64,000 nt of DNA from Thermopolyspora flexuosa (GCF_006716785.1 NZ_VFPQ01000001.1:3844001-3908000), one strand, 5' to 3'. Counted from the first letter of the stretch, positions 1-11,050 are shown. The notes: generated by a model not told the origin, from the letters alone. Numbers and translations are program-made.

Positions 1-890
1 ATCCCGCGCGGCTCGCCGCCCTCCCGGAGCCGGGCGGTCACCAGGCCGCGCACCCGGTCGGTCTCGGCCACGCGCGCGCCGCCCACCGCCTTGTGGTACC
101 GGGCGAGGGTGGCCGCCTCGGCCTCGCTCTCGAACAGGTTCGTCTCGGCCAGCTCCCGCTCCCGGGCGGCGAGGAACGCCGGCATCCGGTCGTCGTCGAA
201 CCGGCCCGCCTCCAGCGCGACGAGGAGGGTTCCGATCTGCCGGGAGAGCTCCTCCTTGGCGCGGCTCAGCGCGCCGAGCGCGACCGCGTCGCCGTCGAGG
301 CCGGCGTCGGCGCCGTACCGGCCGAGCTCGTCGGCGAGCGCGAGGAACGCGTCGATCACGGGGCGGTAGCCGTCGAGGGCCGCCCCGGGCTGCGCGCCGT
401 CGCGCAGGGTCTCGTCACGCAGGGTCTCGATGCCCGCCAGCCGCTCGCGTACCGCCTTCACCTTGCGGCCGAGGCGCGCGTCGCCGCCGGTGTCGAGGGA
501 GGCGAGCAGGGCCGTGACCCGGCCCGCGGCGGCGTCCACCCGGGCGCGCTGCGCGTCGACGCGCTCCCGCCGGCTGCGCGTGGGGTCGGCGAGGTACCAG
601 GCGGTGAGGGTGCGCTCGGCACCCGTCTCGTGCGCGAGCGTGTCGATCCGTTCGGTGAGGGTGGCGATCTCGGCGAGGCGCCGGTGGTCGGCCCACACGG
701 CGAACGCGCCGACCGGCTGCACCACGGCGACGAGGATCGCGACCGCCGTGGGGAGCAGGATCAGGGTGGCCAGCCGGGTACGGACCCGCCGGTCGCGCAG
801 GCGCAGGCGACCGCCGGTGCCCGCACGGCGCGACACCCGCGAGGCACCGCTCGCGGAGCCGCGTCCACCCTGGGGGTCGGTCTTCCTCAC
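1..890 (-). CDS. Nitrate/nitrite-sensing (NIT) domain sensor histidine kinase, N-terminal part only
   Basis: The gene starts with GTG at 890 and runs off the left edge, so only about 296 codons are present and the kinase core is outside the window. After a basic N-terminus of about 40 residues there is one membrane segment (residues about 43-63, reading TLILLPTAVAILVAVVQ). A long helical, Arg- and Glu-rich extracytoplasmic part follows, with the look of the NIT domain (regions containing LTERIDTLAHETGAERTLTA and LSRAKEELSRQIGTLLVALE). In actinomycetes this architecture belongs to conservon-type or nitrate-sensing kinases. GAGAGGG about 8 nt upstream serves as ribosome binding site. It lies downstream, on the same strand, of a solute-binding lipoprotein and a roadblock/GTPase pair, which suggests a common signalling module. 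Family assignment is from composition and layout, without the catalytic domain. Confidence 0.7.
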   Translation of the reverse strand, partial: MRKTDPQGGRGSASGASRVSRRAGTGGRLRLRDRRVRTRLATLILLPTAVAILVAVVQPVGAFAVWADHRRLAEIATLTERIDTLAHETGAERTLTAWYLADPTRSRRERVDAQRARVDAAAGRVTALLASLDTGGDARLGRKVKAVRERLAGIETLRDETLRDGAQPGAALDGYRPVIDAFLALADELGRYGADAGLDGDAVALGALSRAKEELSRQIGTLLVALEAGRFDDDRMPAFLAARERELAETNLFESEAEAATLARYHKAVGGARVAETDRVRGLVTARLREGGEPRG

Positions 891-1273
891 TGGTTGTCGC
901 ACCCTCTCGCCGGACCCGGCATGCGCCCGGCCGTGTCACTTGCGCGGTCACTCGCGAGACGTACGGGACGTCCGTGACGTGATGCAGGCGAGGGTAATTG
1001 GAACACAACCCTGCCAGATCGGCCAACCGAGCTTCGCGTCGCCAACGACGCCAAAGCGGGCATACTGCCAAATTTCACACCGGCACCCTACATGTTGCCC
1101 TGACTCAGTCGCCCCGTGCATGACCTACTCGTAACCGGGCCCTTGCCGGACGGCGATCCGCGGCCGCCCCGGCCGTTCGGCCCGGGCCCGCGGCGGCCCC
1201 GGAACACCCCTCCGGGCCGCTCCGGGCGGCTCCCGCCCCGGGGCGCGTGGCCGGCCTCGCGGACCGCGGCGGG
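891..1273. other. Gene-free spacer between kinase and solute-binding protein
   Basis: No credible gene is seen in 383 bp. The part around 1030-1110 is AT-richer than the surroundings, as expected for promoter DNA of the kinase gene, but I could not settle on one -10/-35 pair. The part from 1140 to 1240 is almost pure GC with several short inverted repeats and may hold the terminator of the solute-binding protein gene. Confidence 0.4.
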
Positions 1274-2446
1274 TCAGCCCTCGGCCACCCGCGCGGCGAG
1301 CCGGGCGTACCTGCCCGCGTGCTCGCCCAGATCGACGAGCGGCTCGTGCCGCAGCAGGTCGGCCGGGGTCATGCGGAGCTGCGGCCGGTCCCCGCCGCCG
1401 CGGGCGAGGGCCCGCTCCATCGCGGGCCGGTTCGGCACCTTGTAGCCGGTGTGCTCGGGCACCCAGGCATGCGTGCCGGGCGCGAGCATGTGGTTGACGA
1501 ACGCGTGCGCCGCCTCCGGGTCGCGGGCGGCGCGCGAGATCACCATCGTCTCGGTCCACAGGTCGCCGCCCTCGCGCGGCACGGTGAACCGGATGTACGG
1601 CTCGCCGGTCGGGCACGCCCCGTCCCGGGTCTGGGCGAGGACCGCCTCGCCGCGCAGCAGGCGCTCGCCCGCGGTGACGTCGTCGTAGGCGAGCAGGGTC
1701 CGCTTCGCCGCGAGCAGCCTGCGGGCCGCCGAGGCGAGCCGCTCGTCGTCGACGGTGTTGACCGAGTAGCCGAGCGCCTTGAGCGCCGGGAGGGCGAGCG
1801 CGCGGTCGGCCGTCATCATCGTCACCCTGCCGCGCGCCCAGGCCGGCGGGTCGAGCAGGTCGTTCCAGCTCTTGGGTGGCCGGCGCACCAGGTCCGCGCG
1901 GTAGCAGATGCCGGTCGTGCCCCAGGCGTACGGCACCGAGAAGCGGTTGCCCCGGTCGTGGGGCAGCAGCCGGGCCTCGGGGTGGAGGTTGCCGAGGTTG
2001 GGGATGAGCTCGGGGCGCAGCGGCGTCAGCAGCCCGGCCCGGGCGAGCGCCTGCGCGTAGTGGCCGGAGACGAAGGCCACGTCGACCGCCTCGCCGTCCT
2101 TGTCTCCGGCGGCGGCCCGCGGGGTCGCGGTGGCGGCGCGGGCGAGCCGGGCGACCGCGGCCGCGTCGCCGTCGTGGACGCGCAGCCGTACCTCGAGGCC
2201 GAGCGCCGAGCCCGCGGTACGCGCCAGGTCCGGCGGGGCGAGGCCGCGCCAGATCGTCACCGACAGCCGCCGGGCGCGCTCGTGGGCGCCGGGGCTCCTG
2301 CCCGCCGTACCGGAGGCGCCGTCCGAACCGGGGACGCACGCGGCCAGGAGGAGGGCGAGACCGGTCACGGCGGCCACGGGCGGCGCCGCGGATCCGGCGG
2401 CCCGGGCGCGGTCACGTCGCGCGCTCCGCGGGGTGAGAGACCGCAT
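1274..2446 (-). CDS. Extracellular solute-binding lipoprotein (PotD-like / family 1)
   Basis: This is a 390-residue protein with a basic N-terminus, a hydrophobic stretch and a lipobox (LLLAAC, Cys about residue 37), so it is predicted to be exported and lipid-anchored. The mature part has the Venus-flytrap pattern of polyamine/iron-type binding proteins: VPYAWGTTGICYR, then KSWNDLLDPPAWARGRV, then a C-terminal AFVNHMLAPG block, all typical of PotD-like proteins. No permease or ATPase lies nearby. It sits between the NIT kinase and the GTPase/roadblock pair, so it may feed a ligand to the kinase rather than to a transporter; that is inference. The start at 2446 places the signal peptide sensibly, but neither it nor the in-frame GTG at 2497 has a good ribosome binding site. 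Confidence 0.75.
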   Translation of the reverse strand: MRSLTPRSARRDRARAAGSAAPPVAAVTGLALLLAACVPGSDGASGTAGRSPGAHERARRLSVTIWRGLAPPDLARTAGSALGLEVRLRVHDGDAAAVARLARAATATPRAAAGDKDGEAVDVAFVSGHYAQALARAGLLTPLRPELIPNLGNLHPEARLLPHDRGNRFSVPYAWGTTGICYRADLVRRPPKSWNDLLDPPAWARGRVTMMTADRALALPALKALGYSVNTVDDERLASAARRLLAAKRTLLAYDDVTAGERLLRGEAVLAQTRDGACPTGEPYIRFTVPREGGDLWTETMVISRAARDPEAAHAFVNHMLAPGTHAWVPEHTGYKVPNRPAMERALARGGGDRPQLRMTPADLLRHEPLVDLGEHAGRYARLAARVAEG

Positions 2447-2555
2447 GGGTATGGCGTACCGGAAATCGCCGCCGCCCGCCCGGGATTCCCGGATCACCCT
2501 GTCCCGTCGGGGTTCGCCACCCTGCGGCGGTACGCGGTCGGTGCGCGCCCGCCGG

Positions 2556-3152
2556 TCAGTACCGGGCGCGCACCGTCAGGGCGTGCTCCACCAGCGCGAT
2601 GAGGGTCGCCTTGACGGCCTCGCGGTTGCGGGCGTCGGTGCGCACCACGGGCACGTACGGCGCGAGCGTGAGCGCCTCGCGCACCTCCTCCTCACCGTGC
2701 GGGAACCGGCCGTCCCAGCCGTTGATCGCGACGATGAACGGGAGCTGCGCCTCCTCGAAGTAGTCGATCGCCGGGAAGCAGTCGGCGATCCGCCGGGTGT
2801 CCACGAGCACCACCGCGCCGATCGCGCCCCGCACCAGGTCGTCCCACATGAACCAGAACCGGTGCTGACCGGGCGTGCCGAACAGGTAGAGGATCAGGTC
2901 CTGGTCGAGCGACACCCGGCCGAAGTCCATCGCGACCGTCGTGGTCGTCTTGTGCGGCGTCATGCCCAGGTCGTCGATCCCCACGCTGGCGTCGGTCATC
3001 ACCGCCTCGGTGGTCAGCGGGAGGATTTCCGACACCGCCCCGACGAACGTCGTCTTGCCCACGCCGAAGCCCCCGGCCACGACGATCTTCGTCGAGGTGA
3101 GGGCGGGTGCTGCGCCCTGCCGGCCGTAGGGGCCAGAGCCTCCGAAGTCCAC
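2556..3152 (-). CDS. Conservon-type small GTP/ATP-binding protein (CvnD-like)
   Basis: This 198-residue P-loop protein belongs to the actinobacterial GTP/ATP-binding family (CvnD of conservons; MglA-like small GTPases). Visible motifs are the P-loop GGFGVGKTT near residue 27, a switch/Walker B region with LYLFGTPGQHRFWFMWDDL and the NGWD base-recognition motif (in place of NKxD). Such proteins cycle nucleotide at the membrane together with a roadblock protein and a sensor kinase. The GTG at 3152 is chosen because GAAAGGG lies 6 nt upstream and the homologous N-terminus begins with a similar MDF sequence; an in-frame ATG eight codons further up lacks a ribosome binding site. It follows a 100-codon open frame and a roadblock gene on the same strand. 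Confidence 0.9.
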   Translation of the reverse strand: MDFGGSGPYGRQGAAPALTSTKIVVAGGFGVGKTTFVGAVSEILPLTTEAVMTDASVGIDDLGMTPHKTTTTVAMDFGRVSLDQDLILYLFGTPGQHRFWFMWDDLVRGAIGAVVLVDTRRIADCFPAIDYFEEAQLPFIVAINGWDGRFPHGEEEVREALTLAPYVPVVRTDARNREAVKATLIALVEHALTVRARY

Positions 3153-3172
3153 TGCGTACCCTTTCGAGCAGA

Positions 3173-3475
3173 TCAAGCGACGGCCGCCCGCCGACCGGAC
3201 ACGGCCTGGTGCGGACGGTCCCGGCCCTCATCGGCCGGGCGGTCGTGCGCACCCGTGCCACGCCGGACGGAACGCGGAGCGGCGCGGGATTCCAGAACGG
3301 GATCCGGCGCGAGGGTCGGCGCGGGATCCGATACGGAGATCTCAGCCACAGAGCGCACCGGACGACGCGGCGTGCCGACCGGCCCCACGGGCCCACGGCG
3401 GGCCTGGAGCGGGTCCGTGGTCGGCACGGACGGATCGTCGGCGACGACGGCCGCGGACGAGACGAGCGTCTCCAC
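3173..3475 (-). CDS. Hypothetical 100-residue protein in the DUF742 position of the conservon
   Basis: The frame runs from GTG 3475 to a stop at 3173, 20 nt before the GTPase start. It is rich in Val, Pro, Arg and Asp, with no membrane segment and no motif I recognise. GC at third codon positions is high, as in genes of this genome. TACGAT at 3482-3487 sits 6 nt before the GTG, the leaderless-promoter spacing seen elsewhere in the window. In ordinary conservons a DUF742 protein occupies this position, but none of the three frames here shows DUF742 motifs. It could be a diverged or shortened replacement, or non-coding leader. Confidence 0.4.
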   Translation of the reverse strand: METLVSSAAVVADDPSVPTTDPLQARRGPVGPVGTPRRPVRSVAEISVSDPAPTLAPDPVLESRAAPRSVRRGTGAHDRPADEGRDRPHQAVSGRRAAVA

Positions 3476-3570
3476 CGCGTGATCGTATCGCGGCCCGGAT
3501 CGGCGACCGGTAACGACGAGGCAACCGATCGGCGACGCCCCGGACGCCCCGCGCCAGTCCGCAGGCCGGC

Positions 3571-3993
3571 TCAGCGGGCCCGCGCCGCGCGCAGCTCCGC
3601 GCGCAGGGCGGGGGTGAGCGCCTTGCCCGCCCGGTCGCTCAGCAGCGTCATGTTGTAGGCGACCAGCCCCAGGTCGCAGGAGCGCGCCGCGAGCACGGCG
3701 AGGCAGGAGCCGTCGGCGATCGCGGTGAGCAGCAGCAACCCGGCCTCCATCTCGACCACGGTCTGGTTGACCGTGCCGCCGTCGAACACGCGGGAGGCGC
3801 CGGCGGTGAGGGCCTGCAGGCCCGCGGCGACCGCGGCGAGCTGGTCGGCCCGGTCGGCGGGGAACCCGGCCGAGCCCGCGAGCGGCAGCCCGTCCGCGGA
3901 GACCACGACCGCGTGGGCCACCCCGGGCGTCTCCCGGACGAACTCGGTGACGAGCCAGTCGAACCGGCGGGCCGCCGAGCTGAGGCCGGTCAT
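3571..3993 (-). CDS. Roadblock/LC7 domain protein (CvnB-like)
   Basis: This 140-residue protein is a single roadblock/LC7 domain. The diagnostic stretch is TPGVAHAVVVSADGLPLA, followed by a helix containing ADQLAAVAAGLQALTAGA and the strand pair MEAGLLLLTAIADGSCLAV. Roadblock proteins act as regulators of small GTPases in the MglA/MglB and conservon systems. The ATG at 3993 has GGAGGG 6 nt upstream. It is the first gene of a leftward cluster with the 100-codon frame and the CvnD-like GTPase. TAGCAT near 4203-4208 could be the -10 box of a promoter giving a leader of about 200 nt. Confidence 0.9.
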   Translation of the reverse strand: MTGLSSAARRFDWLVTEFVRETPGVAHAVVVSADGLPLAGSAGFPADRADQLAAVAAGLQALTAGASRVFDGGTVNQTVVEMEAGLLLLTAIADGSCLAVLAARSCDLGLVAYNMTLLSDRAGKALTPALRAELRAARAR

Positions 3994-4284
3994 CGGAGCC
4001 CTCCCGCGCGGAGCGGCCGCCGCGGATCGGGAGGATGCGCCGGTACGGCGAGCCACCGCCGCCCCGCCGGTACGGCCGGCGCCGGGTGCGAGAAGCCAGC
4101 GGACATCTCCATCTCCTCGGGCCTGGAAGGCGCGTCGTCCCGGGCCGGCGCGCGGGCTCGCGGCGGGCACGCCGGAACCCCCGCGGGCCGACACGGGCCA
4201 CCGATGCTAGGCCGGAAACCCGCTCCCGGAACCGGCGTATTACCAACGGGCATAAAACGGTGGATCCCGTCGTCGCGGCCGAGG

Positions 4285-6612
4285 TCAGCGCAGCGCGGCG
4301 AGCACCCGCTCGCGCACCTGCGCCCGCTGTGCCTCGTCGACGAGCGGCCGCCCCGCCCGGTCCACCACGTAGAAGACGTCGACCGCCTCGGCGCCGAGGG
4401 TCTCCACCCGGGCCGCCCGCACGTCCAGGCCGCACTCGCCGAACGCCCGGCCGATGCGCCACAGCAGCCCCGGCCGGTCGTGGGCGCGCACCTCGACCAC
4501 GGTGGCGGTGCTGGAGGCGTCGTCGACGATGGTCACCCGCGGCGGCGCCACCGGCACCCGGGGCGGCCGCAGCGACCGGGTCCGCCGGGCGAGCCGCTGC
4601 TCGATGTCGAGCCGCCCGGCGAGCACGAGCCGCAGGTCGGCCTCGAGCGTGGCCGGGTCCGGCGGCGAGCCGTACTCGGGGACCACGGAGAACTCGATCA
4701 CCGCCGTGGAACCGGCCGAGGCGGCCGACGCGGAACGCACCACGAGCCGGTGCGCGGCGAGCACCCCGGCCGCTCGCCACAGCAGCCCGGGCCGGTCCGG
4801 CGCGACCACGGTGACCGACCCGCCGACCACGCGTACCGCGCCGCCGCCGTGCCGGGCGAGCGCCGCCTGCTCCGGGGAGAGCGTGGGCGCGGGCGGCGGC
4901 GGGGTGCCGGAGAGCACCGAGCGGACCCGGCGCACCAGGTCGGCGACGAGGCCGGCCTTCCACGAGTTCCACGCGGCCGGTCCGGTGGCGTGGCCGTCGG
5001 CGACCGCGAGCGCGGCGAGCAGCTCCAGCACCTCGCGGGAGCCGACCGCGTCGGCGACCCGCTTGATCGTCACCGGGTCGTCGAGGTCGCGGCGGGTGGC
5101 GGTCTCCGGCAGCAGCAGGTGGTGGCGCACCACGGTGGCGAGCACCTCGACGTCGGCGGGCGGCAGGCCCATGCGGGCGCCGATGTCCCGGGCGACGATC
5201 TCGCCGGTGACCGAGTGGTCGCCCGGCCAGCCCTTGCCGATGTCGTGCAGCAGCGCCGCGATGAGCAGCAGGTCGGGGCGGGACACCTCGCGGGTGAACG
5301 ACGCCGCGCCCGCGGCGGTCTCGATCAGGTGCCGGTCGACGGTGTACCGGTGCACCGGGTTGCGCTGCGGGCGGTGCCGTACCCGCTCCCAGTCCGGGAT
5401 GAGCCGGACGATCACCCCCGCCTGGTCGAGCTCCTCCCAGACCGGCACCGCGGCGCGTCCGGCGCCGAGCAGGGCGACGAGCGCGTCCCGGGCCTCGGTG
5501 GGCCACGGCACCGGCATCGGCGGCGACTGCGCGGCGAGCGTGGCGACCGCGGCGGGGCTGAGCGGCAGCCCGGCCTCGGCGGCCGCGGCGGCGGCGCGCA
5601 GCACGAGCACCGGGTCGTTGCGCGGGTTGACGCCGCGGGCGAGCACGACCTCGCCGCCGTGCTCCACCACGCCGTCGGCGAGCGGGCGGCGCCCGCGCGG
5701 CGCCGGGCCATGGAGCAGCCGGTCCACGGTGCGCCAGGTGCCGTCGACGGCGTGCGCGATGGTACGGCCGGCCTCGGCGACCCGGCGCATCAGCGCCTCG
5801 GCGTCGAGCAGGCCGAGCGCGGCGGCGACCGCGTCCTGCTCCTGGAGCACCAGCCGGTCGGTGCCGCGGGCGGTGACCAGGTGGAGCGCGTGCCGGATGT
5901 CGAGGAGCAGTTCGTAGGCCTCGCGCACCCGCGGCCCGGGCGCGGAGGCGACCCACGCGGCGGCGACGGCCTGCATCGCCTGCACGTCGCGCAGCCCGCC
6001 GCGGGAGTCCATCAGGTCGGGTTCGAGGAGGAACGCGAGCTCGCCGCTGGACTCGGCGCGCTTGTCCGCGGCCTCGCGCAGCTCGGCGAGCCGGTGCCGG
6101 GCCTCGGCCCGCCACTCGGCGAGCACCACCTCGCGCACCGCGCGGGTGAGCTCGGCGTCGCCCGCGACGTGCCGGGCCTGGATGAGGCCGAGCACCGCCT
6201 TGAGGTCCTCGCGGGCCACCTTGGCGGCCTCGTCCGGGGTGCGCACCGAGTGGTCGAGGCCCACCCCGGAGTCCCAGATCGGGTACCAGATGCGGTCGGC
6301 GATGCGGGCGATGTCGTCCCGCCCGTCGTGGAGCAGGACGAGGTCGAGGTCGCTGCCCGGGGCGAGCTCGCCCCGCCCCAGGCTGCCGACGGCGACGAGC
6401 GCGACGCCGCCACCCGCGTGGGCGGCCGCGCCGCGCTCGTCGAAGCGGTCCGGCGCACCCCTGCCGGGCGCCACGCCCCGGCCCTCCCGACCGTACGGCT
6501 GCGCGGTCGCGGCGCGGAACAGGTCGGTGAGCCAGCGGTCGATGTCCGCGGCCCGCTCCTTGCGGGCCGCGGCATACGAGCGTGCGCGCGACAAGGGCTC
6601 GCCTCTCCTCAT
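4285..6612 (-). CDS. glnD: [Protein-PII] uridylyltransferase/adenylyltransferase-type GlnD
   Basis: GlnD modifies and demodifies the PII signal protein in response to glutamine. In this 775-residue protein the nucleotidyltransferase domain is marked by GSLGRGELAPGSDLDL (residues 76-91), the HD phosphohydrolase domain by LLHDIGKGWPGDHS (about residue 450) and the two C-terminal ACT domains by the paired motifs APDRPGLLWR and AHDRPGLLWR. Length and domain order match the family. In studied actinobacteria this enzyme adenylylates rather than uridylylates PII; that is family knowledge. It starts 4 bp after the PII stop codon and is the last gene of amtB-glnK-glnD. Confidence 0.97.
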   Translation of the reverse strand: MRRGEPLSRARSYAAARKERAADIDRWLTDLFRAATAQPYGREGRGVAPGRGAPDRFDERGAAAHAGGGVALVAVGSLGRGELAPGSDLDLVLLHDGRDDIARIADRIWYPIWDSGVGLDHSVRTPDEAAKVAREDLKAVLGLIQARHVAGDAELTRAVREVVLAEWRAEARHRLAELREAADKRAESSGELAFLLEPDLMDSRGGLRDVQAMQAVAAAWVASAPGPRVREAYELLLDIRHALHLVTARGTDRLVLQEQDAVAAALGLLDAEALMRRVAEAGRTIAHAVDGTWRTVDRLLHGPAPRGRRPLADGVVEHGGEVVLARGVNPRNDPVLVLRAAAAAAEAGLPLSPAAVATLAAQSPPMPVPWPTEARDALVALLGAGRAAVPVWEELDQAGVIVRLIPDWERVRHRPQRNPVHRYTVDRHLIETAAGAASFTREVSRPDLLLIAALLHDIGKGWPGDHSVTGEIVARDIGARMGLPPADVEVLATVVRHHLLLPETATRRDLDDPVTIKRVADAVGSREVLELLAALAVADGHATGPAAWNSWKAGLVADLVRRVRSVLSGTPPPPAPTLSPEQAALARHGGGAVRVVGGSVTVVAPDRPGLLWRAAGVLAAHRLVVRSASAASAGSTAVIEFSVVPEYGSPPDPATLEADLRLVLAGRLDIEQRLARRTRSLRPPRVPVAPPRVTIVDDASSTATVVEVRAHDRPGLLWRIGRAFGECGLDVRAARVETLGAEAVDVFYVVDRAGRPLVDEAQRAQVRERVLAALR

Positions 6613-6616
6613 CCGG

Positions 6617-8274
<1,658 letters not shown>

Positions 8275-8470
8275 CCGATCCGACCCTCCTTACGTATGGC
8301 ATATGGCCGGCTATCGCGGTACCAGTGCTCTTCGCGCAGGGCGACGTTGACCGGCTGACGCACTGATAGAGGGACCGGGCCGAACGTCGCACCCCGCCGG
8401 TCCGCGACCTGCTACCGGCCGCTGCCGGATCGCCGCTCAACCCGTCCGGCGACAGCGTGTTCTTCCGCCG

Positions 8471-8539
8471 TTTCAGGTCGTGACCCGATGTGTTTCGCGG
8501 GTGTGAAACTCGCCACGCACGTGTTTCATTTGGGTTTCC
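8471..8539 (-). promoter_or_regulatory. Predicted GlnR operator array upstream of amtB
   Basis: Read on the minus strand, the half-sites are TTCAC (8504-8508), six bases, GAAAC (8493-8497), seven bases, GTCAC (8481-8485), five bases, GAAAC (8471-8475). The two GAAAC boxes are exactly 22 bp apart, as in the GlnR consensus gTnAc-n6-GaAAc-n6-GtnAC-n6-GAAAc. A further GAAAC-n6-GAAAC pair lies at 8524-8539. GlnR activates amtB-glnK-glnD under nitrogen limitation in Streptomyces; the same is inferred here. The rest of the 470-bp spacer (8275-8743) holds no gene. Confidence 0.65.
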
Positions 8540-8743
8540 GGCCGCACGGACATCACCGGCCGGTTGCTTCGACGGTGAGATCCGGCATCGGCGACATGGC
8601 CGGAAGGGTCCGGCGGAGGGTCGGATCACCAGGTCACAGGCCGGACGCCGGGGCGGAGGCCGGATCACCGGGGCGGGCCGGCGATCCGGTCGGAGGTCGG
8701 ATCGGAAAGCGGCGTCCGGCCGGGGGGGCGAACCGCCGCCGGC

Positions 8744-9688
8744 TCAGGCGGCGGCGAGCTTGCGCAGCCGCGCGAGGGCGTCGCGCTCGATGCGGCGGGC
8801 GCGGTCGCGGCCGATGCCGTACCGCTCCCCCACCTCGGTGAGCGTGTGCTCACGGCCGTCGACGAGGCCGTACCGCCAGCGCAGCATCTCCCGGGTACGG
8901 CCCTCGAGCCCGGTGAGCCACTCCTCCAGCCGCTCGCGCTCGATCGTGGAGATCGCCTGCTGCTCGGGGTCGGCCCACGAGTCGTCGGCGATCATGTCGC
9001 CGAGCTCGGTCTCGTCCTCGTCGCCGACGCCGAGCTGCAGCGAGATCGGGTCGGACGCCCAGCGGCGCAGCTCCTGCACCCGCTCGAGCGGCAGGTCGAG
9101 CTCCTCGGCGAGGTCCTCGTCGGTCGGCTCGATGTCGAGCTCGGCGAGCATGTCCCGGCGCACCCGCATCAGCCGGGTCATCTGCTCGCCGGCGTGGGTG
9201 GGCAGCCGCACCGGCCGGGCCTGCTCGTGGATCGCCCGGCCCACCGCCTGCCGGATCCACCAGGTGGCGTAGGTGGAGAATTTGTAGCCGCGCCGGTAAT
9301 CGAATTTCTCCACGGCCCGTACCAGGCCGAGATTTCCCTCCTGGATGAGGTCGATGAGCGGCATCCCCCGTCCGGAGTACTTGCGCGCGACGGCCACCAC
9401 CAGGCGCAGGTTCGCCTGGATGAACTCGTCCTTGGCGCGGCGGCCCGAGATGGCGATGCGTTCCAGTTCCTCGTCGGTCGCGTCCGACGTGAGGGTACGG
9501 CTCTCGCCCGCCGGCGGCGCCGGCCCGTCCAGCAGCTGCTCCGCGTAGAGCCCGGCCTCGATGCGCTTGGCGAGCTCGACCTCCTCCTCGGCGGTGAGCA
9601 GCGGGACCCGCCCGATCTCGGCGAGGTAGGTCCCCAGCAGGTCCCGGTCCCCAGCCAGGTTGTCCTGCACGCGATTCCCCGTAGCCAT
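8744..9688 (-). CDS. RNA polymerase sigma factor, sigma-70 group 2 (HrdD/SigB type)
   Basis: This 314-residue sigma factor has all the core regions: region 1.2 (DLLGTYLAEIGRVPLLTAEE), region 2 with the promoter-melting/-10 block (YKFSTYATWWIRQAVGRAI), region 3 (PTHAGEQMTRLMR) and region 4 with a helix-turn-helix near the end (TEVGERYGIGRDRARRIE). It lacks the long acidic region 1.1 and the N-terminal extension of the housekeeping HrdB/SigA, so it is placed in group 2 (non-essential, stress or stationary phase). GGAAGAGG precedes the ATG at 9688. It is monocistronic by position. The exact orthologue (HrdA, HrdC, HrdD or mycobacterial SigB) cannot be decided here. Confidence 0.93.
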   Translation of the reverse strand: MATGNRVQDNLAGDRDLLGTYLAEIGRVPLLTAEEEVELAKRIEAGLYAEQLLDGPAPPAGESRTLTSDATDEELERIAISGRRAKDEFIQANLRLVVAVARKYSGRGMPLIDLIQEGNLGLVRAVEKFDYRRGYKFSTYATWWIRQAVGRAIHEQARPVRLPTHAGEQMTRLMRVRRDMLAELDIEPTDEDLAEELDLPLERVQELRRWASDPISLQLGVGDEDETELGDMIADDSWADPEQQAISTIERERLEEWLTGLEGRTREMLRWRYGLVDGREHTLTEVGERYGIGRDRARRIERDALARLRKLAAA

Positions 9689-9889
9689 GCGTTGGCACCT
9701 CTTCCGCCGCGCCTTTGTCACTTGCCCCGACAACGTCCGGCCCGCGGCAAAGATTCCCAGGAGAAATACGACCGGAGAACGGTTCTGGAATCCTCCCGAA
9801 GGAGGATGCGCGCCTTCCGCATGGCATCCGGCGGGACGGGAGGGACATAAGCGACCGGTTTCCCGGAAATAGGGATGCCCGATAACGGC

Positions 9890-11050
9890 TCAGGCCACGC
9901 GGGATCCGGCCCGCCACACCTGGGCGACGAGCGGCACCCCCGGCCGGTAGGCGAGGTGCACGTACGAGGGCGCCTCCAGCACCACCAGGTCGGCGCGCGC
10001 CCCCGGCCGCAGCGTGCCGACGTCGTCGCGGCGCAGCGCGGCCGCCCCGCCCCGGGTCGCGGCCCGCACCGCCTCCAGCGGCGTCATCCGCATCTCGCGC
10101 ACCGCGAGCGCGATGCAGAACGGCATCGACGAGGTGTACGACGAGCCGGGGTTGCAGTCGGTGGCGAGCGCCACGGTGACCCCGGCGTCGAGCAGGCGGC
10201 GGGCGTCCGGGTACGGCGAGCGGGTGGCGAACTCCGCCCCGGGGAGGAGCGTGGCGACCACGCCGGAGTCGGCGAGCGCGGCCACGTCGGCGTCGGACAG
10301 GTGGGTGCAGTGGTCGGCCGAGGCCGCGCCCAGCTCGCAGGCGAGCCGTACCCCGGGCCCCTCGGCGAACTGCCCGGCGTGCACCCGGGCGCCGAGCCCG
10401 GCCCGCACGCCCGCGGCGAGCACGGCCCGGGCCTGGTCGCCGTCGAACGCGCCGGGCAGCCCGGGCTCGCAGAACACGTCGGCCCACTTGGCGTACGGCG
10501 CGCACGCCTCGAGCATCGGCCCGGCCACCAGCGCGACGTAGGCGTCGGCGTCGACGCCCTCGGGCACGACGTGGGCGCCGAGGAACGTGGTCTCCGGGGT
10601 GAACGCGCGGGCGACGCGCAGGCAGCGGCGCTCGTCCTCGACGGTGAGGCCGTACCCGCTCTTGATCTCGAAGGTGGTGGTGCCCTGGGCGAGCAGCTCG
10701 GCGGCGAGCCGCCCGGTGCGCTCGGCGAGCTGGGCGTCGGAGGCCGCCCGGGTGGCGGCGACCGTGGTGCGGATGCCCCCGGCCCGGTACGGCTCGCCCG
10801 CCATGCGGGCCGCGAACTCCGCGGCCCGGTCCCCGGCGAACACCAGGTGGGTGTGGCTGTCGACGAACCCGGGGAGCACGGCGCGGCCGCCCGCGTCGAC
10901 GCGGCGGTCCGCGGCCGGGGCGTCGGCCGCCGGGCCGATCCAGGCCACCCTCTCCCCCTCGATGACGAGCGCGGCGTCGGCGAGCTCCTCGCGCTCCGGG
11001 TCGGCGAACAGCAGCTGCCCGATCCGGTCGATGAGCACCGACCGGCTCAC
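9890..11050 (-). CDS. hutI: Imidazolonepropionase
   Basis: HutI hydrolyses 4-imidazolone-5-propanoate to N-formimino-L-glutamate, the third step of histidine breakdown. The 386-residue protein is an amidohydrolase with the first metal motif [12 protein letters not shown], the family stretch [13 protein letters not shown], the metal-binding HVVPEG and HAGQFAE blocks and the late Asp motif ATDCNPGSS. The GTG start at 11050 overlaps the hutF stop (GTGA), so the two are translationally coupled. It is the last gene of the hut operon. Confidence 0.96.
   Translation of the reverse strand: MSRSVLIDRIGQLLFADPEREELADAALVIEGERVAWIGPAADAPAADRRVDAGGRAVLPGFVDSHTHLVFAGDRAAEFAARMAGEPYRAGGIRTTVAATRAASDAQLAERTGRLAAELLAQGTTTFEIKSGYGLTVEDERRCLRVARAFTPETTFLGAHVVPEGVDADAYVALVAGPMLEACAPYAKWADVFCEPGLPGAFDGDQARAVLAAGVRAGLGARVHAGQFAEGPGVRLACELGAASADHCTHLSDADVAALADSGVVATLLPGAEFATRSPYPDARRLLDAGVTVALATDCNPGSSYTSSMPFCIALAVREMRMTPLEAVRAATRGGAAALRRDDVGTLRPGARADLVVLEAPSYVHLAYRPGVPLVAQVWRAGSRVA

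Noticed and set aside
1140-1240. Very GC-rich inverted repeats as a defined terminator
   Set aside because: Many alternative pairings are possible in nearly pure GC sequence and none is clearly best, so no single hairpin is annotated.
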